In this document: piece by piece, positions 16,561 to 24,526 of the stretch
Position numbering within the stretch: position 1 is the stretch's first letter
Layout: the number at the start of each line of letters is the position of its first letter
Origin: Butyrivibrio sp. VCD2006
GTDB taxonomy: Bacteria > Bacillota > Clostridia > Lachnospirales > Lachnospiraceae
Length of the DNA stretch: 38,304 bases
Direction: 5' to 3'
Assembly (NCBI RefSeq): GCF_000423925.1
Contig: NZ_AUIX01000046.1
Coordinates: 1-38,304 of the forward strand
Notes under the pieces: model-generated
What the model was told of the DNA's origin: nothing
Seen by the model: only the letters and a program-made list of their open reading frames with translations
Database searches by the model: none
Translations under genes and position numbers: made by a program

Positions 16561-18018
16561 ATGAAAAATGAAGTGAAAAATATAGTTGGAATATCCATGA
16601 TGTCTTTGACAAAGACGATAGGTGAAGTTTTGATTTCGTCTTTTTTGGCATTTTATCTGACGGATTATTTTCCTATGGAGGGAAGGCTTGGGAGTGTTTT
16701 TATTGCGGCAACCCTTCTGCCTTTTCTACATCTTTTGGATGCGGCAACAAATCCGATACAAGGTTGGTTGATTGACTGGGTGGTATCCAAAGGGAAAAAA
16801 CAATATAGATTTTTCTGTGCTGTTGGCGTAGGAATGGTATCTTTTGCTTCCATTATGATTTTTCATATTCCGAAAGCCTTATGTAGTGATCTGAAGTCCC
16901 TGGTTGCATATATTATTTGTTTTTATTTAATCTACGATTTTGGGTCTTCGTTTTTTGTAAACGGTGCTCTGATTCAAACTATGACGATGGATTATAATCG
17001 GAGAATATCTTATATTCTGTGGCCAAGATTGGTTGGGGTTGTGGCTATTGTTCCGTTTGTGTTTATGTTTCAATTTGTAGAGTATTATAAAGAATATTTT
17101 GAAAATCAACGCGCTGGAATTGGGATGTACGTTATGGTGCTGATTCTTGTTTCCATGATTCTTTCTTTGATAGGAGTAGTACTTGTAAACGAGAATAAGA
17201 TATTAAAACAGACCAGAAATCATGTCACCTTCCACGTATTGGACATTTTCCGTATGGTAAAGAAGAACAAACCCTTTGCAATCTATCAGATTGGGAATTT
17301 TTTTGTGGGATTTATCTATGTGACGATTACTTTAATTGCTATGTACTACGTGAAATGGAATTATTGCTACGAGTTTGAAACGGGATATCTAGATTCGGGC
17401 AAGTTTGCGTGTTTGTCTATGATACTTGGAATTGTTGAGTTTATCCCTTTTGTTTTTGGTACATTGGCATCTGCTGCCATGTGTAAGAAAGAAAATAATC
17501 CTGTTAAAGGGATGAAGATTTCCATTGCAATTACGGTATTTATGGGAGTTGTTATGGAGATTCTACAAATTTGTGGTCAATTTGCTTTTAATTCAAATCT
17601 GTATTTTGCTATGTTGGCGTTTTTGCTGTTTGGATGTGGGATGGCTTTTTTACCGGGAAATCTTTTAGCTGTGGAGACGATGGATTATGCACTATGGAAG
17701 ACCGGTAAGCCGGCGAATGCGACCATAGAATCTTTTACAAGATTATTATCGGAGTTGCAAAAATCAGGAGGCTTGGCATTTATTGGAGCCCTATGGGTCG
17801 TTTTTGGATATGAAGCGAGGGTAGAGGCGAGTAAGTATTTGGGAAGTCTGGATTCTTTACAGGGAATGCTTCAGTGCTTTGGATATTTGACGGCTGTGAT
17901 TCCAATTATTTGTGGAGCTCTCGCATTTTTGGTTTATGGAAAGTACCCCTTGACTGTTTTGGAAAGAGAAAAAATGATTCGTGATTTGGAAAAGAGAAAA
18001 GAAAATGCCTATATGTAA
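16561..18018 (+). CDS. Second GPH/MFS-type sugar symporter of the island
   Basis: A 485-residue, about 12-helix membrane protein. It shares GPH-family features: LHLLDAATNPIQGWLIDW (the DxxxNP/D cation-site region in TM2), and ETMDYALWKTGKPANATIES in the C-terminal half, matching the DxxxxxTGxRxE signature of that family. It is divergent from the first symporter (6806), so it probably has a different sugar range. It begins 3 bases after lacZ with GAAGGA as the ribosome binding site. The final stop (18016-18018) lies exactly where a truncated nitroreductase reading frame begins. The gene's natural C-terminus may have been altered by the junction, although KYPLTVLEREKMIRDLEKRK is a normal-looking tail. 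Confidence 0.82.
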   Translation: MKNEVKNIVGISMMSLTKTIGEVLISSFLAFYLTDYFPMEGRLGSVFIAATLLPFLHLLDAATNPIQGWLIDWVVSKGKKQYRFFCAVGVGMVSFASIMIFHIPKALCSDLKSLVAYIICFYLIYDFGSSFFVNGALIQTMTMDYNRRISYILWPRLVGVVAIVPFVFMFQFVEYYKEYFENQRAGIGMYVMVLILVSMILSLIGVVLVNENKILKQTRNHVTFHVLDIFRMVKKNKPFAIYQIGNFFVGFIYVTITLIAMYYVKWNYCYEFETGYLDSGKFACLSMILGIVEFIPFVFGTLASAAMCKKENNPVKGMKISIAITVFMGVVMEILQICGQFAFNSNLYFAMLAFLLFGCGMAFLPGNLLAVETMDYALWKTGKPANATIESFTRLLSELQKSGGLAFIGALWVVFGYEARVEASKYLGSLDSLQGMLQCFGYLTAVIPIICGALAFLVYGKYPLTVLEREKMIRDLEKRKENAYM

Positions 18019-18244
18019 TCCTTATATTGTAGCAACACATCTGATGCTTGCTGCAGCAAACGAAGGAGTGGACAGCTGCTGTCTCAATTTCTTTGACCCG
18101 GACGTACTTGCAAGGGACCTCGGACTTCCAGAGAACGAGGAAATCCTGATGCTTCTTGATCTTGGTTATGCTGCAGAAGGAGCGGGGCCACTTGATAATC
18201 ACAACAGCAGAAAAGAACAGTCAGAGACAGTAAGTTATATTTAA
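18017..18244 (+). pseudogene. 3' fragment of a nitroreductase-family gene at the right border of the sugar island
   Basis: From 18017 the frame reads NPYIVATHLMLAAANEGVDS, then LNFFDPDVLARDLGLPENEE and ends DNHNSRKEQSETVSYI. This is the C-terminal 75 residues of a nitroreductase (FMN-dependent NAD(P)H oxidoreductase) of about 170 residues, including the helix and FMN-site region. The first ~95 residues are absent. The in-frame ATG at 17981 lies in the preceding transporter gene and gives only nonsense residues. The fragment starts at the transporter's stop codon, so the junction is precise to a few bases. A terminator follows. Confidence 0.75.
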
Positions 18245-18252
18245 ACCATAAG

Positions 18253-18293
18253 TGCCATGTTTCGGTATAAATGCCGTCACATGGCATTTTTTA
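18253..18293 (+). terminator. Terminator after the nitroreductase remnant
   Basis: Stem TGCCATGT (18253-18260) and ACATGGCA (18279-18286) with an 18-base loop, then a six-T run. It is the original terminator of the nitroreductase gene and now ends the sugar operon. Confidence 0.8.
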
Positions 18294-18320
18294 ATGCCCG
18301 GGAATATAGTAAAATTGTTA

Positions 18321-18515
18321 ATGGATGCGTTGATGATAATAAAGCCTGAGGACAGCCTCTGCATAGTCGAGATAGATGAAAAGGGAGAAAAATCTGCAGA
18401 GATACTGGTTAAGACCCTCTCAATGACAGGGACCAAGAGACAGACCATCACCACCGACAATTTAAGACAGCTGGCAAAAGACTTTGGCGTTACTCTGCCG
18501 AAGAAGTTCCTGTAA
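18321..18515 (+). CDS. Short reading frame of unknown function, probably a gene tail
   Basis: A 64-residue frame from ATG 18321, in good codon text (EDSLCIVEIDEKGEKSAEIL then ITTDNLRQLAKDFGVTLPKK). There is no ribosome binding site, and upstream residues in frame (PGNIVKLLMDAL) also look coding, so this is more likely the C-terminal end of a lost gene than a complete small protein. The family is not recognised. A terminator for it lies at 18544-18576 inside the convergent regulator gene. Confidence 0.4.
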   Translation: MDALMIIKPEDSLCIVEIDEKGEKSAEILVKTLSMTGTKRQTITTDNLRQLAKDFGVTLPKKFL

Positions 18516-18521
18516 GGCCTT

Positions 18522-19577
18522 TTACCTGTTCCTACTGGATGCAGACTCCTTTCGATAAGCGGAAGGAGTCATTTTTGTGTGCTTTTTAAACTGGCGGATA
18601 TAGTGCTCCGTGGTGTCATATCCAACAGCTTCAGCTATGGTGGCAACACTCATGGTAGAGTTGGCAAGAAGATCCTGACTTCGCTCTATTCGCACGGTCC
18701 TGAGGATCTCGGTGTAGGTCATTCCCGTAAGCTCTTTTATCAGTCTTGAGGTGTACTCGTTGGAATAATGGAATTTCTCGGAGAGGTCCGAGAGAGTTAC
18801 CTCCTTGTAATTCTCCTGAATATACTGGATAAGAGCATATCGCTGTACATCTATACGGCTGTCAAACAGCGGCATCTGAACAGATTCCGAGTAGTTTCTT
18901 ATTATCAGATAAAAATCAAGAAGCAGGGTATTTGTGATGGCCTGGTAGTGGTATTCCTGCCTGTTGAGGGATTCTGTCAGCATCCAGATAAAGGAAGTAG
19001 CTATACCATCATCGGAGCCTGTATGGAACATGATGTAGTCGTTGGCCTTCTTGGCATATATATTGTTCAGGAAAAAAGAGCTGAGTATATTCGGGGTGTT
19101 CAGGAAGGAATAGAACATAGAATGTAAAGTATCCCTTCTAAGCATTATGTTTATGACTATAGTGTCGTCAAACACGCTGATGGAATGTTTGATCCCGGGA
19201 GGAATAACGCAAAAATCTCCCGTACGCATCTCTATGGTTCTTCCGGAGATGGTCTGGGAGCACTTGCCGTCATAGACGTAGCTCAGCTCAAAAAAGGTAT
19301 GACTGTGCTCAATGGACGGTGAATACCTCTCATGTTTTTGTACCACTATACTGTCATTATTTGACAGATCGAAAAAGAAGGAATCTTCGAATACCTCTGG
19401 TATTGTCTCGGGCTTTTCCAGAACCAGAAGGTGTCTGTCTAGAACAAACTTCATATCAAGACCATTAAGAAAAGCCTTCAGGCTGTCTTTGTCCATCCTG
19501 GCAAAATAGTAGTCCCTGTAAAATTTCTCAACTTCGGTAATGTCGTATATGTGCTGCTTTACCGCTGTATGATCCAT
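18522..19577 (-). CDS. AraC-family regulator with N-terminal cupin, next to the ABC sugar importer
   Basis: A 351-residue regulator. Residues ~75-165 form a cupin sensor (HSHTFFELSYVYDGKCSQTI, TGDFCVIPPGIKHSI). The last ~100 form the AraC DNA-binding domain (VTLSDLSEKFHYSNEYTSRL and VATIAEAVGYDTTEHYIRQF). It is divergent from the ABC transporter operon across ~228 bp, so it probably controls that operon in response to the imported sugar. AAGGGA lies about 10 bases before the start codon. Its last codons contain a terminator hairpin for the opposite strand. Its architecture differs from the regulator at 8234-9430, so the two sugar systems are separately controlled. Confidence 0.9.
   Translation of the reverse strand: MDHTAVKQHIYDITEVEKFYRDYYFARMDKDSLKAFLNGLDMKFVLDRHLLVLEKPETIPEVFEDSFFFDLSNNDSIVVQKHERYSPSIEHSHTFFELSYVYDGKCSQTISGRTIEMRTGDFCVIPPGIKHSISVFDDTIVINIMLRRDTLHSMFYSFLNTPNILSSFFLNNIYAKKANDYIMFHTGSDDGIATSFIWMLTESLNRQEYHYQAITNTLLLDFYLIIRNYSESVQMPLFDSRIDVQRYALIQYIQENYKEVTLSDLSEKFHYSNEYTSRLIKELTGMTYTEILRTVRIERSQDLLANSTMSVATIAEAVGYDTTEHYIRQFKKHTKMTPSAYRKESASSRNR
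18544..18577 (+). terminator. Plus-strand terminator embedded in the 3' end of the convergent regulator gene
   Basis: Stem GACTCCTTTCG (18544-18554) with CGGAAGGAGTC (18560-18570), one G.T pair, loop ATAAG, then ATTTTT. It lies within the coding sequence of the minus-strand AraC gene. Confidence 0.7.
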
Positions 19578-19720
19578 ATCCTTAAGTCCCTTATATATCT
19601 GAAATGAACGTCTGATTAAAACAGCTAAATAATACCCCTAATGAAGGAGAATGTCAAAAAAGTTCATATTAGTATCCGAAAAAGTATATTTACATCATAA
19701 TAGGTCAATAAAATTGAGCG

Positions 19721-19759
19721 ATTATGTGAATTATGTAAAAGCCATTTACTCAATATAAT
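19721..19759 (+). promoter_or_regulatory. Probable promoter and tandem repeat before the ABC importer operon
   Basis: A consensus -10, TATAAT, is at 19754-19759. The -35 at 17-bp spacing (TTATGT, 19731-19736) is poor and overlaps a tandem repeat ATTATGT (19721-19727 and 19730-19736). A weak -35 covered by repeats fits control by an activator, plausibly the divergent AraC regulator. Confidence 0.5.
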
Positions 19760-19801
19760 GAATCCATAAACAAGCAATGTCTCAGACAGAAAGGATTCAT
19801 T
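19757..19801 (+). repeat. 9-bp perfect inverted repeat spanning the -10 and the ribosome binding site
   Basis: AATGAATCC (19757-19765) pairs perfectly with GGATTCATT (19793-19801). The left arm overlaps the end of the -10 box; the right arm overlaps the AAAGGA ribosome binding site. It may be an operator or a 5' UTR hairpin; most of the left arm would lie upstream of the predicted transcript start. Confidence 0.4.
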
Positions 19802-19805
19802 GGTT

Positions 19806-21305
19806 ATGAATACTCCGATTCTGGAAATGAAAAACATAACAAAAAAATTCGGAAGTGTGACTGCTCTAAACGGAGTAAACCTTGAGGTTTACCCTGGAGA
19901 GATAAGAGGTCTCATAGGTGAGAACGGTTCGGGCAAATCCACCATATCATCCATCGCGGCGGGAATGCAGAAGGCAACCTCGGGACAGATGTTGTATGAA
20001 GGAAAGGCCTGGGAGCCCGAGAGCATGATCGATGCTCTGAACAAAGGTATAGGAATGGTGGTCCAGGAGAGCGGAACTATAACGGGGGTCACCGTTGCGG
20101 AAAATATTTTTCTGGCAGAGATGAAGAAGTTTAAGAAGGGGCTCCTTGTGGATAGAAAAAGACTCTTCGAGGAAGCGGACAGAGCCCTTTCCAATATAGG
20201 AATAACCTCCATTTCCGGAAAGGATATGATGGACAGCCTTTCCTTCCAGGAGAGGAAGCTGGTGGAAATCGCAAAGGTCATACTTAAAAAGCCGAAGATC
20301 CTGGTGATAGATGAAACCAGCACGGCACTATCTCATGACGGAAGACAGATCATGTACGGCATCATGAAAAAGATGAAAAAAGAGGGCGGTTCAGTACTTT
20401 TTATATCCCATGATCTGGAGGAAATAATGGAGGTCTGCGACACTCTGACAGTCCTTAGAGACGGTAATCTTATAAGGACCTTCGCTAAAGAGAAATTTGA
20501 TGAAGATCTTATAAGGACCAGCATGATAGGAAGAGAGATAGATGGTGATTACTACAGACCGGACTTTAACTGCAGCTTCCTTGATGAAGAAGCCATTGTG
20601 GTAAAGAATCTGTGTTTTAATGACAAGCTTAAGGATGTGTCTCTGACACTTCACCGGGGAGAGATCCTGGGAATTGGAGGACTTGCGGACTGCGGGATGC
20701 ATGAGCTTGGAGAGGCTATATTCGGAGCGCTTAAACCCGAGAGCGGAGCTGTCATATCCCCAAGAGGAAGGCAGATAAAGTCTCCCCACAACGCAATGAC
20801 TGACAAGATAGGCTATGTATCCAAGGACAGAGACAGAAAATCCCTTTGTCTTGAGGCCAGCATCAAGGACAATATCGCAGTTGCGGGAATGAACATATTC
20901 AAATCCGGGGCGGGACTAATAACCAGGTCCGCGGAAAGGAAATATGTAGACGAGCAGATAGATGCCCTGAGGATCAAATGCTCGGGGAGAGATCAGGTAG
21001 TAGCACAGCTCTCCGGCGGCAACAAGCAAAAGGTAGTCTTTGGAAAATGGATAGGTTGCGGCAGTGAGATCCTGATACTGGATTGTCCCACGAGAGGTGT
21101 GGACATCGGTGTCAAGCAGGCAATGTATCAGCTTATGACAAAGCTTAAGAGCGAAGGAAAAGCTATTCTCATGATAAGCGAAGAACTTCCTGAACTCATT
21201 GGGATGAGCGACAGGGTCCTTATTATGAAGAACGGTGAAATAACAGGAGAATTTAAGCGAAGTAAAGATCTGTCCGAGAGCGACATCATAGGATGCATGA
21301 TCTAG
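19806..21305 (+). CDS. Sugar ABC importer ATP-binding protein (RbsA/MglA type)
   Basis: A 499-residue protein with two fused ABC ATPase domains, as in ribose/galactose importers. Domain 1 has Walker A GENGSGKST (38-46), the signature DSLSFQERKLVEIAK and Walker B KILVIDETST. Domain 2 has a degenerate Walker A region (GIGGLADCGMHELGEA), normal for the class, but a good signature QLSGGNKQKVVFGKW and Walker B ILILDCPTRGVDIG. It energises import at the cytoplasmic face. ATG 19806 is taken over the in-frame TTG at 19800. It is the first gene of the ABC operon; the next starts 12 bases after its stop. Confidence 0.92.
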   Translation: MNTPILEMKNITKKFGSVTALNGVNLEVYPGEIRGLIGENGSGKSTISSIAAGMQKATSGQMLYEGKAWEPESMIDALNKGIGMVVQESGTITGVTVAENIFLAEMKKFKKGLLVDRKRLFEEADRALSNIGITSISGKDMMDSLSFQERKLVEIAKVILKKPKILVIDETSTALSHDGRQIMYGIMKKMKKEGGSVLFISHDLEEIMEVCDTLTVLRDGNLIRTFAKEKFDEDLIRTSMIGREIDGDYYRPDFNCSFLDEEAIVVKNLCFNDKLKDVSLTLHRGEILGIGGLADCGMHELGEAIFGALKPESGAVISPRGRQIKSPHNAMTDKIGYVSKDRDRKSLCLEASIKDNIAVAGMNIFKSGAGLITRSAERKYVDEQIDALRIKCSGRDQVVAQLSGGNKQKVVFGKWIGCGSEILILDCPTRGVDIGVKQAMYQLMTKLKSEGKAILMISEELPELIGMSDRVLIMKNGEITGEFKRSKDLSESDIIGCMI

Positions 21306-21317
21306 GAGGCAAAAGAA

Positions 21318-22295
21318 ATGAATATAAAGAAAATCATAAACAGGCAGAATATCATAGCTCTTTTGCCCATGGCGGCGCTGGCGGTGCTCTTTCTTGTTTT
21401 CTGCACAGTGGTTAATGCAAAGGGTTACAGACTTGATATGTATCTGAAGATTGTGTTCAATGAGGCGCTGGTTCTGGCGATCGTAGCAACGGGAGCAACC
21501 TTCATCTATACCCTTGGAACCTTTGATATCAGCCTTGGCGCTTCCACACTGTTTTCGGCAACTCTCGGAGTAATGGTCTACAACAAAACAGAGAATATAG
21601 CGCTGATGATGGCGGTGATACTCCTTACGGGAATTGTGTGTTCGCTGCTTAATTCTGTACTGGCCTCAATCTTCCACATACCGGCCTTTGTAACCACGGT
21701 CGCGATGATGTCAGTACTGTCAGCTGTATCAGCTCAGATAATTACGGTAAACGGAGGAGCGCTGGGTGGGATAAGCATTCCCAGCAGCGTAGTAAAGCCC
21801 TTTGACAATATGCCCTTCAAGATAGCGGTTCTTTTGCTGTTCTTTGCAGTCTCAGTCTTTGTATTCGAGTTCACAAAGGCAGGAAGAAGGATGAAGTTTG
21901 TGGGAGGGAATCCCCTCTGCGCCTATCTTACAGGCATCAAAGCCGACAAGTATACGATACTGGCTTTTGTGATGGCAGGTATCGGTATAGGGCTCGGAGC
22001 ATTCCTTACTCTTGTATATACCCCTTCGGTCACTACGACAACGGCTTCAAGTATAGGAATGAATATCTTTATAGCCATAGTATTTGGTGGAATGCCCATA
22101 TCTGGAGGCGCAAGATCCAGGATATACGCCGCACTGGTTGGAGGCTTCTCATATATGCTGCTTAACGACATTTTGGAGATTGTGATAGATTCCAGTGCAG
22201 CATACGGAATAACACAGGTGATCAGCGCAGTTTTCTTCCTGATAGTGGTCTATATCACAGGAATGAATTACAAAACCGCACTATTGCCAAGATAA
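21318..22295 (+). CDS. Sugar ABC importer permease 1 (RbsC-like, BPD_transp_2)
   Basis: A 325-residue permease with about 8-10 membrane helices. Family text includes GTFDISLGASTLFSATLG (the DISxG motif of the RbsC family), SIFHIPAFVTTVAMMSVLSA, GGNPLCAYLTGI (cytoplasmic coupling loop), and VFGGMPISGGARSRIYAALVGG. It forms the membrane channel with the ATPase encoded just upstream (12-base gap, AGGAGG ribosome binding site). The operon has a second, different permease gene at 23543, so the channel is probably a heterodimer, unlike homodimeric RbsC. The substrate is probably a small sugar or glycoside. Confidence 0.9.
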   Translation: MNIKKIINRQNIIALLPMAALAVLFLVFCTVVNAKGYRLDMYLKIVFNEALVLAIVATGATFIYTLGTFDISLGASTLFSATLGVMVYNKTENIALMMAVILLTGIVCSLLNSVLASIFHIPAFVTTVAMMSVLSAVSAQIITVNGGALGGISIPSSVVKPFDNMPFKIAVLLLFFAVSVFVFEFTKAGRRMKFVGGNPLCAYLTGIKADKYTILAFVMAGIGIGLGAFLTLVYTPSVTTTTASSIGMNIFIAIVFGGMPISGGARSRIYAALVGGFSYMLLNDILEIVIDSSAAYGITQVISAVFFLIVVYITGMNYKTALLPR

Positions 22296-22323
22296 AGAAC
22301 TTTAGAAAAACGGAGGAAAAATT

Positions 22324-23526
22324 ATGAACAGGAAAGTAACAAAGGTACTCGGAATTGCCATGGCAGCAGCCATGACCGTAATGACAGGATGTGGCAGCAG
22401 CGCACCTGCTGCGGTTTCAGACACAACAGATAACAGCGCTGATAATGCGGTTGCAAGTGAAGCTTCCGCAGATCAGGGTGAAACTCGTAAGATTGGTGTA
22501 CTTGTTGCAGACGTCAGCGGCGAGGAAGCACTTGGATTTAGAAACTACTACGAGAAATATATTCAGAACAACTATAACGTAACCTTTGATTATACAGATG
22601 CTCTTGCCAGCGCTGAGGATGAGAAGGCAGCCATCGAGAAGTTTGCATCAAAGGGATATGACGCTGTTATCTCACTTTCAAGCAGTGACAGAGCTCAGCA
22701 GATTGAGACCTGCGAAGAGTATGGTATCTACTATGCAGTTGCATCCGGCGTACTTGATGAGAGTCAGTATGAGACCTACAAGACCTATGAGCATTTTGTA
22801 GGCCAGGTTGGACCTTCAAACGAGACAGAGTTTGAAGCCGGCAAGGAGATGGGCAAGTATTTTAAGGATAAGGGCGTAAAGAGCGTTGCCATCTACGGAG
22901 CGTTTATCCCCAATCCTATGCACGTATACCGCGCAGCAGGTGTGATCGCCGGACTTGGTGATACCTACGGCGGAACAGATGATATGAACGGTATGATCGG
23001 ACAGATATTCCAGGATCAGGGTGTTGACCTTACAAAGATTTCTGGAGATGTTGAGGTGGTAGCTTACCTTCAGGGATATGGCGACACAACCACCGACGAG
23101 CTCAATGCAGCGATCCAGAAAGCACCTGAGGCATTTATCTCAGTGGGAATGGCAACAACCTTCTTTGCCCAGACACTTAGTCAGGAGAACATTCCTTTTT
23201 CAGATATCGACTCCTTTACAGCCATGAACAGCGAATCAATGAAGAATGGCTCTCTTGAGTATCTTGCTGGCAAATATTCATCTTCCATCGGACCTGTATT
23301 CGCACTTGTAATGGATGCGATTGACGGAAATGTTATTAGAGATCCCGAGGGAAATGCTGTCTCCTTTACACAGGGCTATCTTGTGGCAACAGACGCAGAA
23401 TCCTTTGACAAGTACTATGTAAACGACAACGGAGATACACCTATTTTTGACAAGGCAAGTCTTGATGGCATTATCGGTCAGGATGTTACCTATGATGATG
23501 TAAAGGCACTTATCGAGAGTAAGTGA
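22324..23526 (+). CDS. Sugar-binding lipoprotein of the ABC importer
   Basis: A 400-residue lipoprotein: signal peptide with lipobox MTGC (C23), then a Ser/Ala-rich linker and a periplasmic-binding-protein type I fold (from RKIGVLVADVSGEEALGFRN). The text AIEKFASKGYDAVISLSSSD and ASGVLDESQYETY resembles ribose-type binding proteins, although identity to any characterised one cannot be judged here. It sits on the outer face of the membrane and delivers its ligand to the two permeases. The gene lies between the two permease genes, a less usual order. GGAGG ribosome binding site. Confidence 0.88.
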   Translation: MNRKVTKVLGIAMAAAMTVMTGCGSSAPAAVSDTTDNSADNAVASEASADQGETRKIGVLVADVSGEEALGFRNYYEKYIQNNYNVTFDYTDALASAEDEKAAIEKFASKGYDAVISLSSSDRAQQIETCEEYGIYYAVASGVLDESQYETYKTYEHFVGQVGPSNETEFEAGKEMGKYFKDKGVKSVAIYGAFIPNPMHVYRAAGVIAGLGDTYGGTDDMNGMIGQIFQDQGVDLTKISGDVEVVAYLQGYGDTTTDELNAAIQKAPEAFISVGMATTFFAQTLSQENIPFSDIDSFTAMNSESMKNGSLEYLAGKYSSSIGPVFALVMDAIDGNVIRDPEGNAVSFTQGYLVATDAESFDKYYVNDNGDTPIFDKASLDGIIGQDVTYDDVKALIESK

Positions 23527-23542
23527 TGAATGGAGGCAGTTC

Positions 23543-24526
23543 ATGAGCACCCTTAAGAAAATTTTAAAGACATTGGCAATCCCTGCTGCTGTGGCAGTGG
23601 TATTGGAAGGAATATGCCTTGCAAACGGGCAGACTATCATATCGGGAGCAAAGAGCTTTGATAACTTTGTGGTGTATACCGCCATCGTTATGATCACCAC
23701 CATGGCGCTCTCCATAAACTTAAACAGCGGAAGATTTGATTTTTCCCTGGGAGCAATGGCAGGACTCTCATCTGTGATAGGTGCAAAGATTACCTACAGT
23801 TTTCTCAAAGGGGGCTCCGGTTCTGCACTTCTTATGATGGTGATAACGGTTCTTGTGGGAGCACTGCTGGGACTTATATCGGGAGTCGTGTACTGCGCTT
23901 TGAGGCTTCCGCCCATCATCGTCTCTCTTGGTGTGACCCTGGTATATGAGGGAATAATGTATACCATAACAGGCGGAAAATACCTTATGAGTGAGGTTCA
24001 GAACAGATCCATGTCAGGATTTATGGGGACCTGGGTCTACGCAGCTGTTATCATTGCGTCGGTTCTTATCTTTATAATCATTGTCTTTGAGCGGACCTCC
24101 TTCGGCTATGATTACAACGCCCTTAAGTCAGGACAGAAGGTAGCTGTAGCCACCGGCATCAATGAGGCTAAAAACGCCCTTATCTGCTACACGATCTGCG
24201 GCGGACTCATGGGACTTGTGGGTATGCTGAATGCCGCAAGAAATACCACTATAAACGGAGGTCAACTGAATTTCGGAAGTATAGCCATAATGTTCACGGC
24301 CTTCCTTCCAATGTTCATTGCAGGCTATATCGGAAGATTCGGAAATGAGAAGGTGGGCTTTTTACTTTCTGCCCTGTGTATGTCCCTTCTGAATTCCACC
24401 TTTGCGGTTTTCTCAAACCAGATAAATGCCACGACTCAGTCGATCATAAACGCAGTACTGCTGGTGATCTTCTTAATCTATTTAAACAATAATCATTTGA
24501 TCAAGAGAATATTTGCACATGTATAA
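23543..24526 (+). CDS. Sugar ABC importer permease 2 (BPD_transp_2)
   Basis: A 327-residue permease of the same family as the product of 21318-22295 but clearly diverged. It has LNSGRFDFSLGAMAGLSSVIGA (the D-F-S-xG motif), LRLPPIIVSLGVTLVYEGIM and GFLLSALCMSLLNSTFAV. It probably pairs with permease 1 in a heteromeric channel, as in the LsrC/LsrD and YtfT/YjfF pairs. It starts 16 bases after the binding-protein gene (GGAGGCAGTTC ribosome binding site). Its stop codon overlaps the next gene's start (ATG 24519, TAA 24524-24526), so the hydrolase is translationally coupled. Confidence 0.88.
   Translation: MSTLKKILKTLAIPAAVAVVLEGICLANGQTIISGAKSFDNFVVYTAIVMITTMALSINLNSGRFDFSLGAMAGLSSVIGAKITYSFLKGGSGSALLMMVITVLVGALLGLISGVVYCALRLPPIIVSLGVTLVYEGIMYTITGGKYLMSEVQNRSMSGFMGTWVYAAVIIASVLIFIIIVFERTSFGYDYNALKSGQKVAVATGINEAKNALICYTICGGLMGLVGMLNAARNTTINGGQLNFGSIAIMFTAFLPMFIAGYIGRFGNEKVGFLLSALCMSLLNSTFAVFSNQINATTQSIINAVLLVIFLIYLNNNHLIKRIFAHV

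Noticed and set aside
16070..16651. 193-codon minus-strand frame across the lacZ end
   Set aside because: Shadow of lacZ and the following transporter; composition (His/Ser/Phe-rich) is typical of antisense text.
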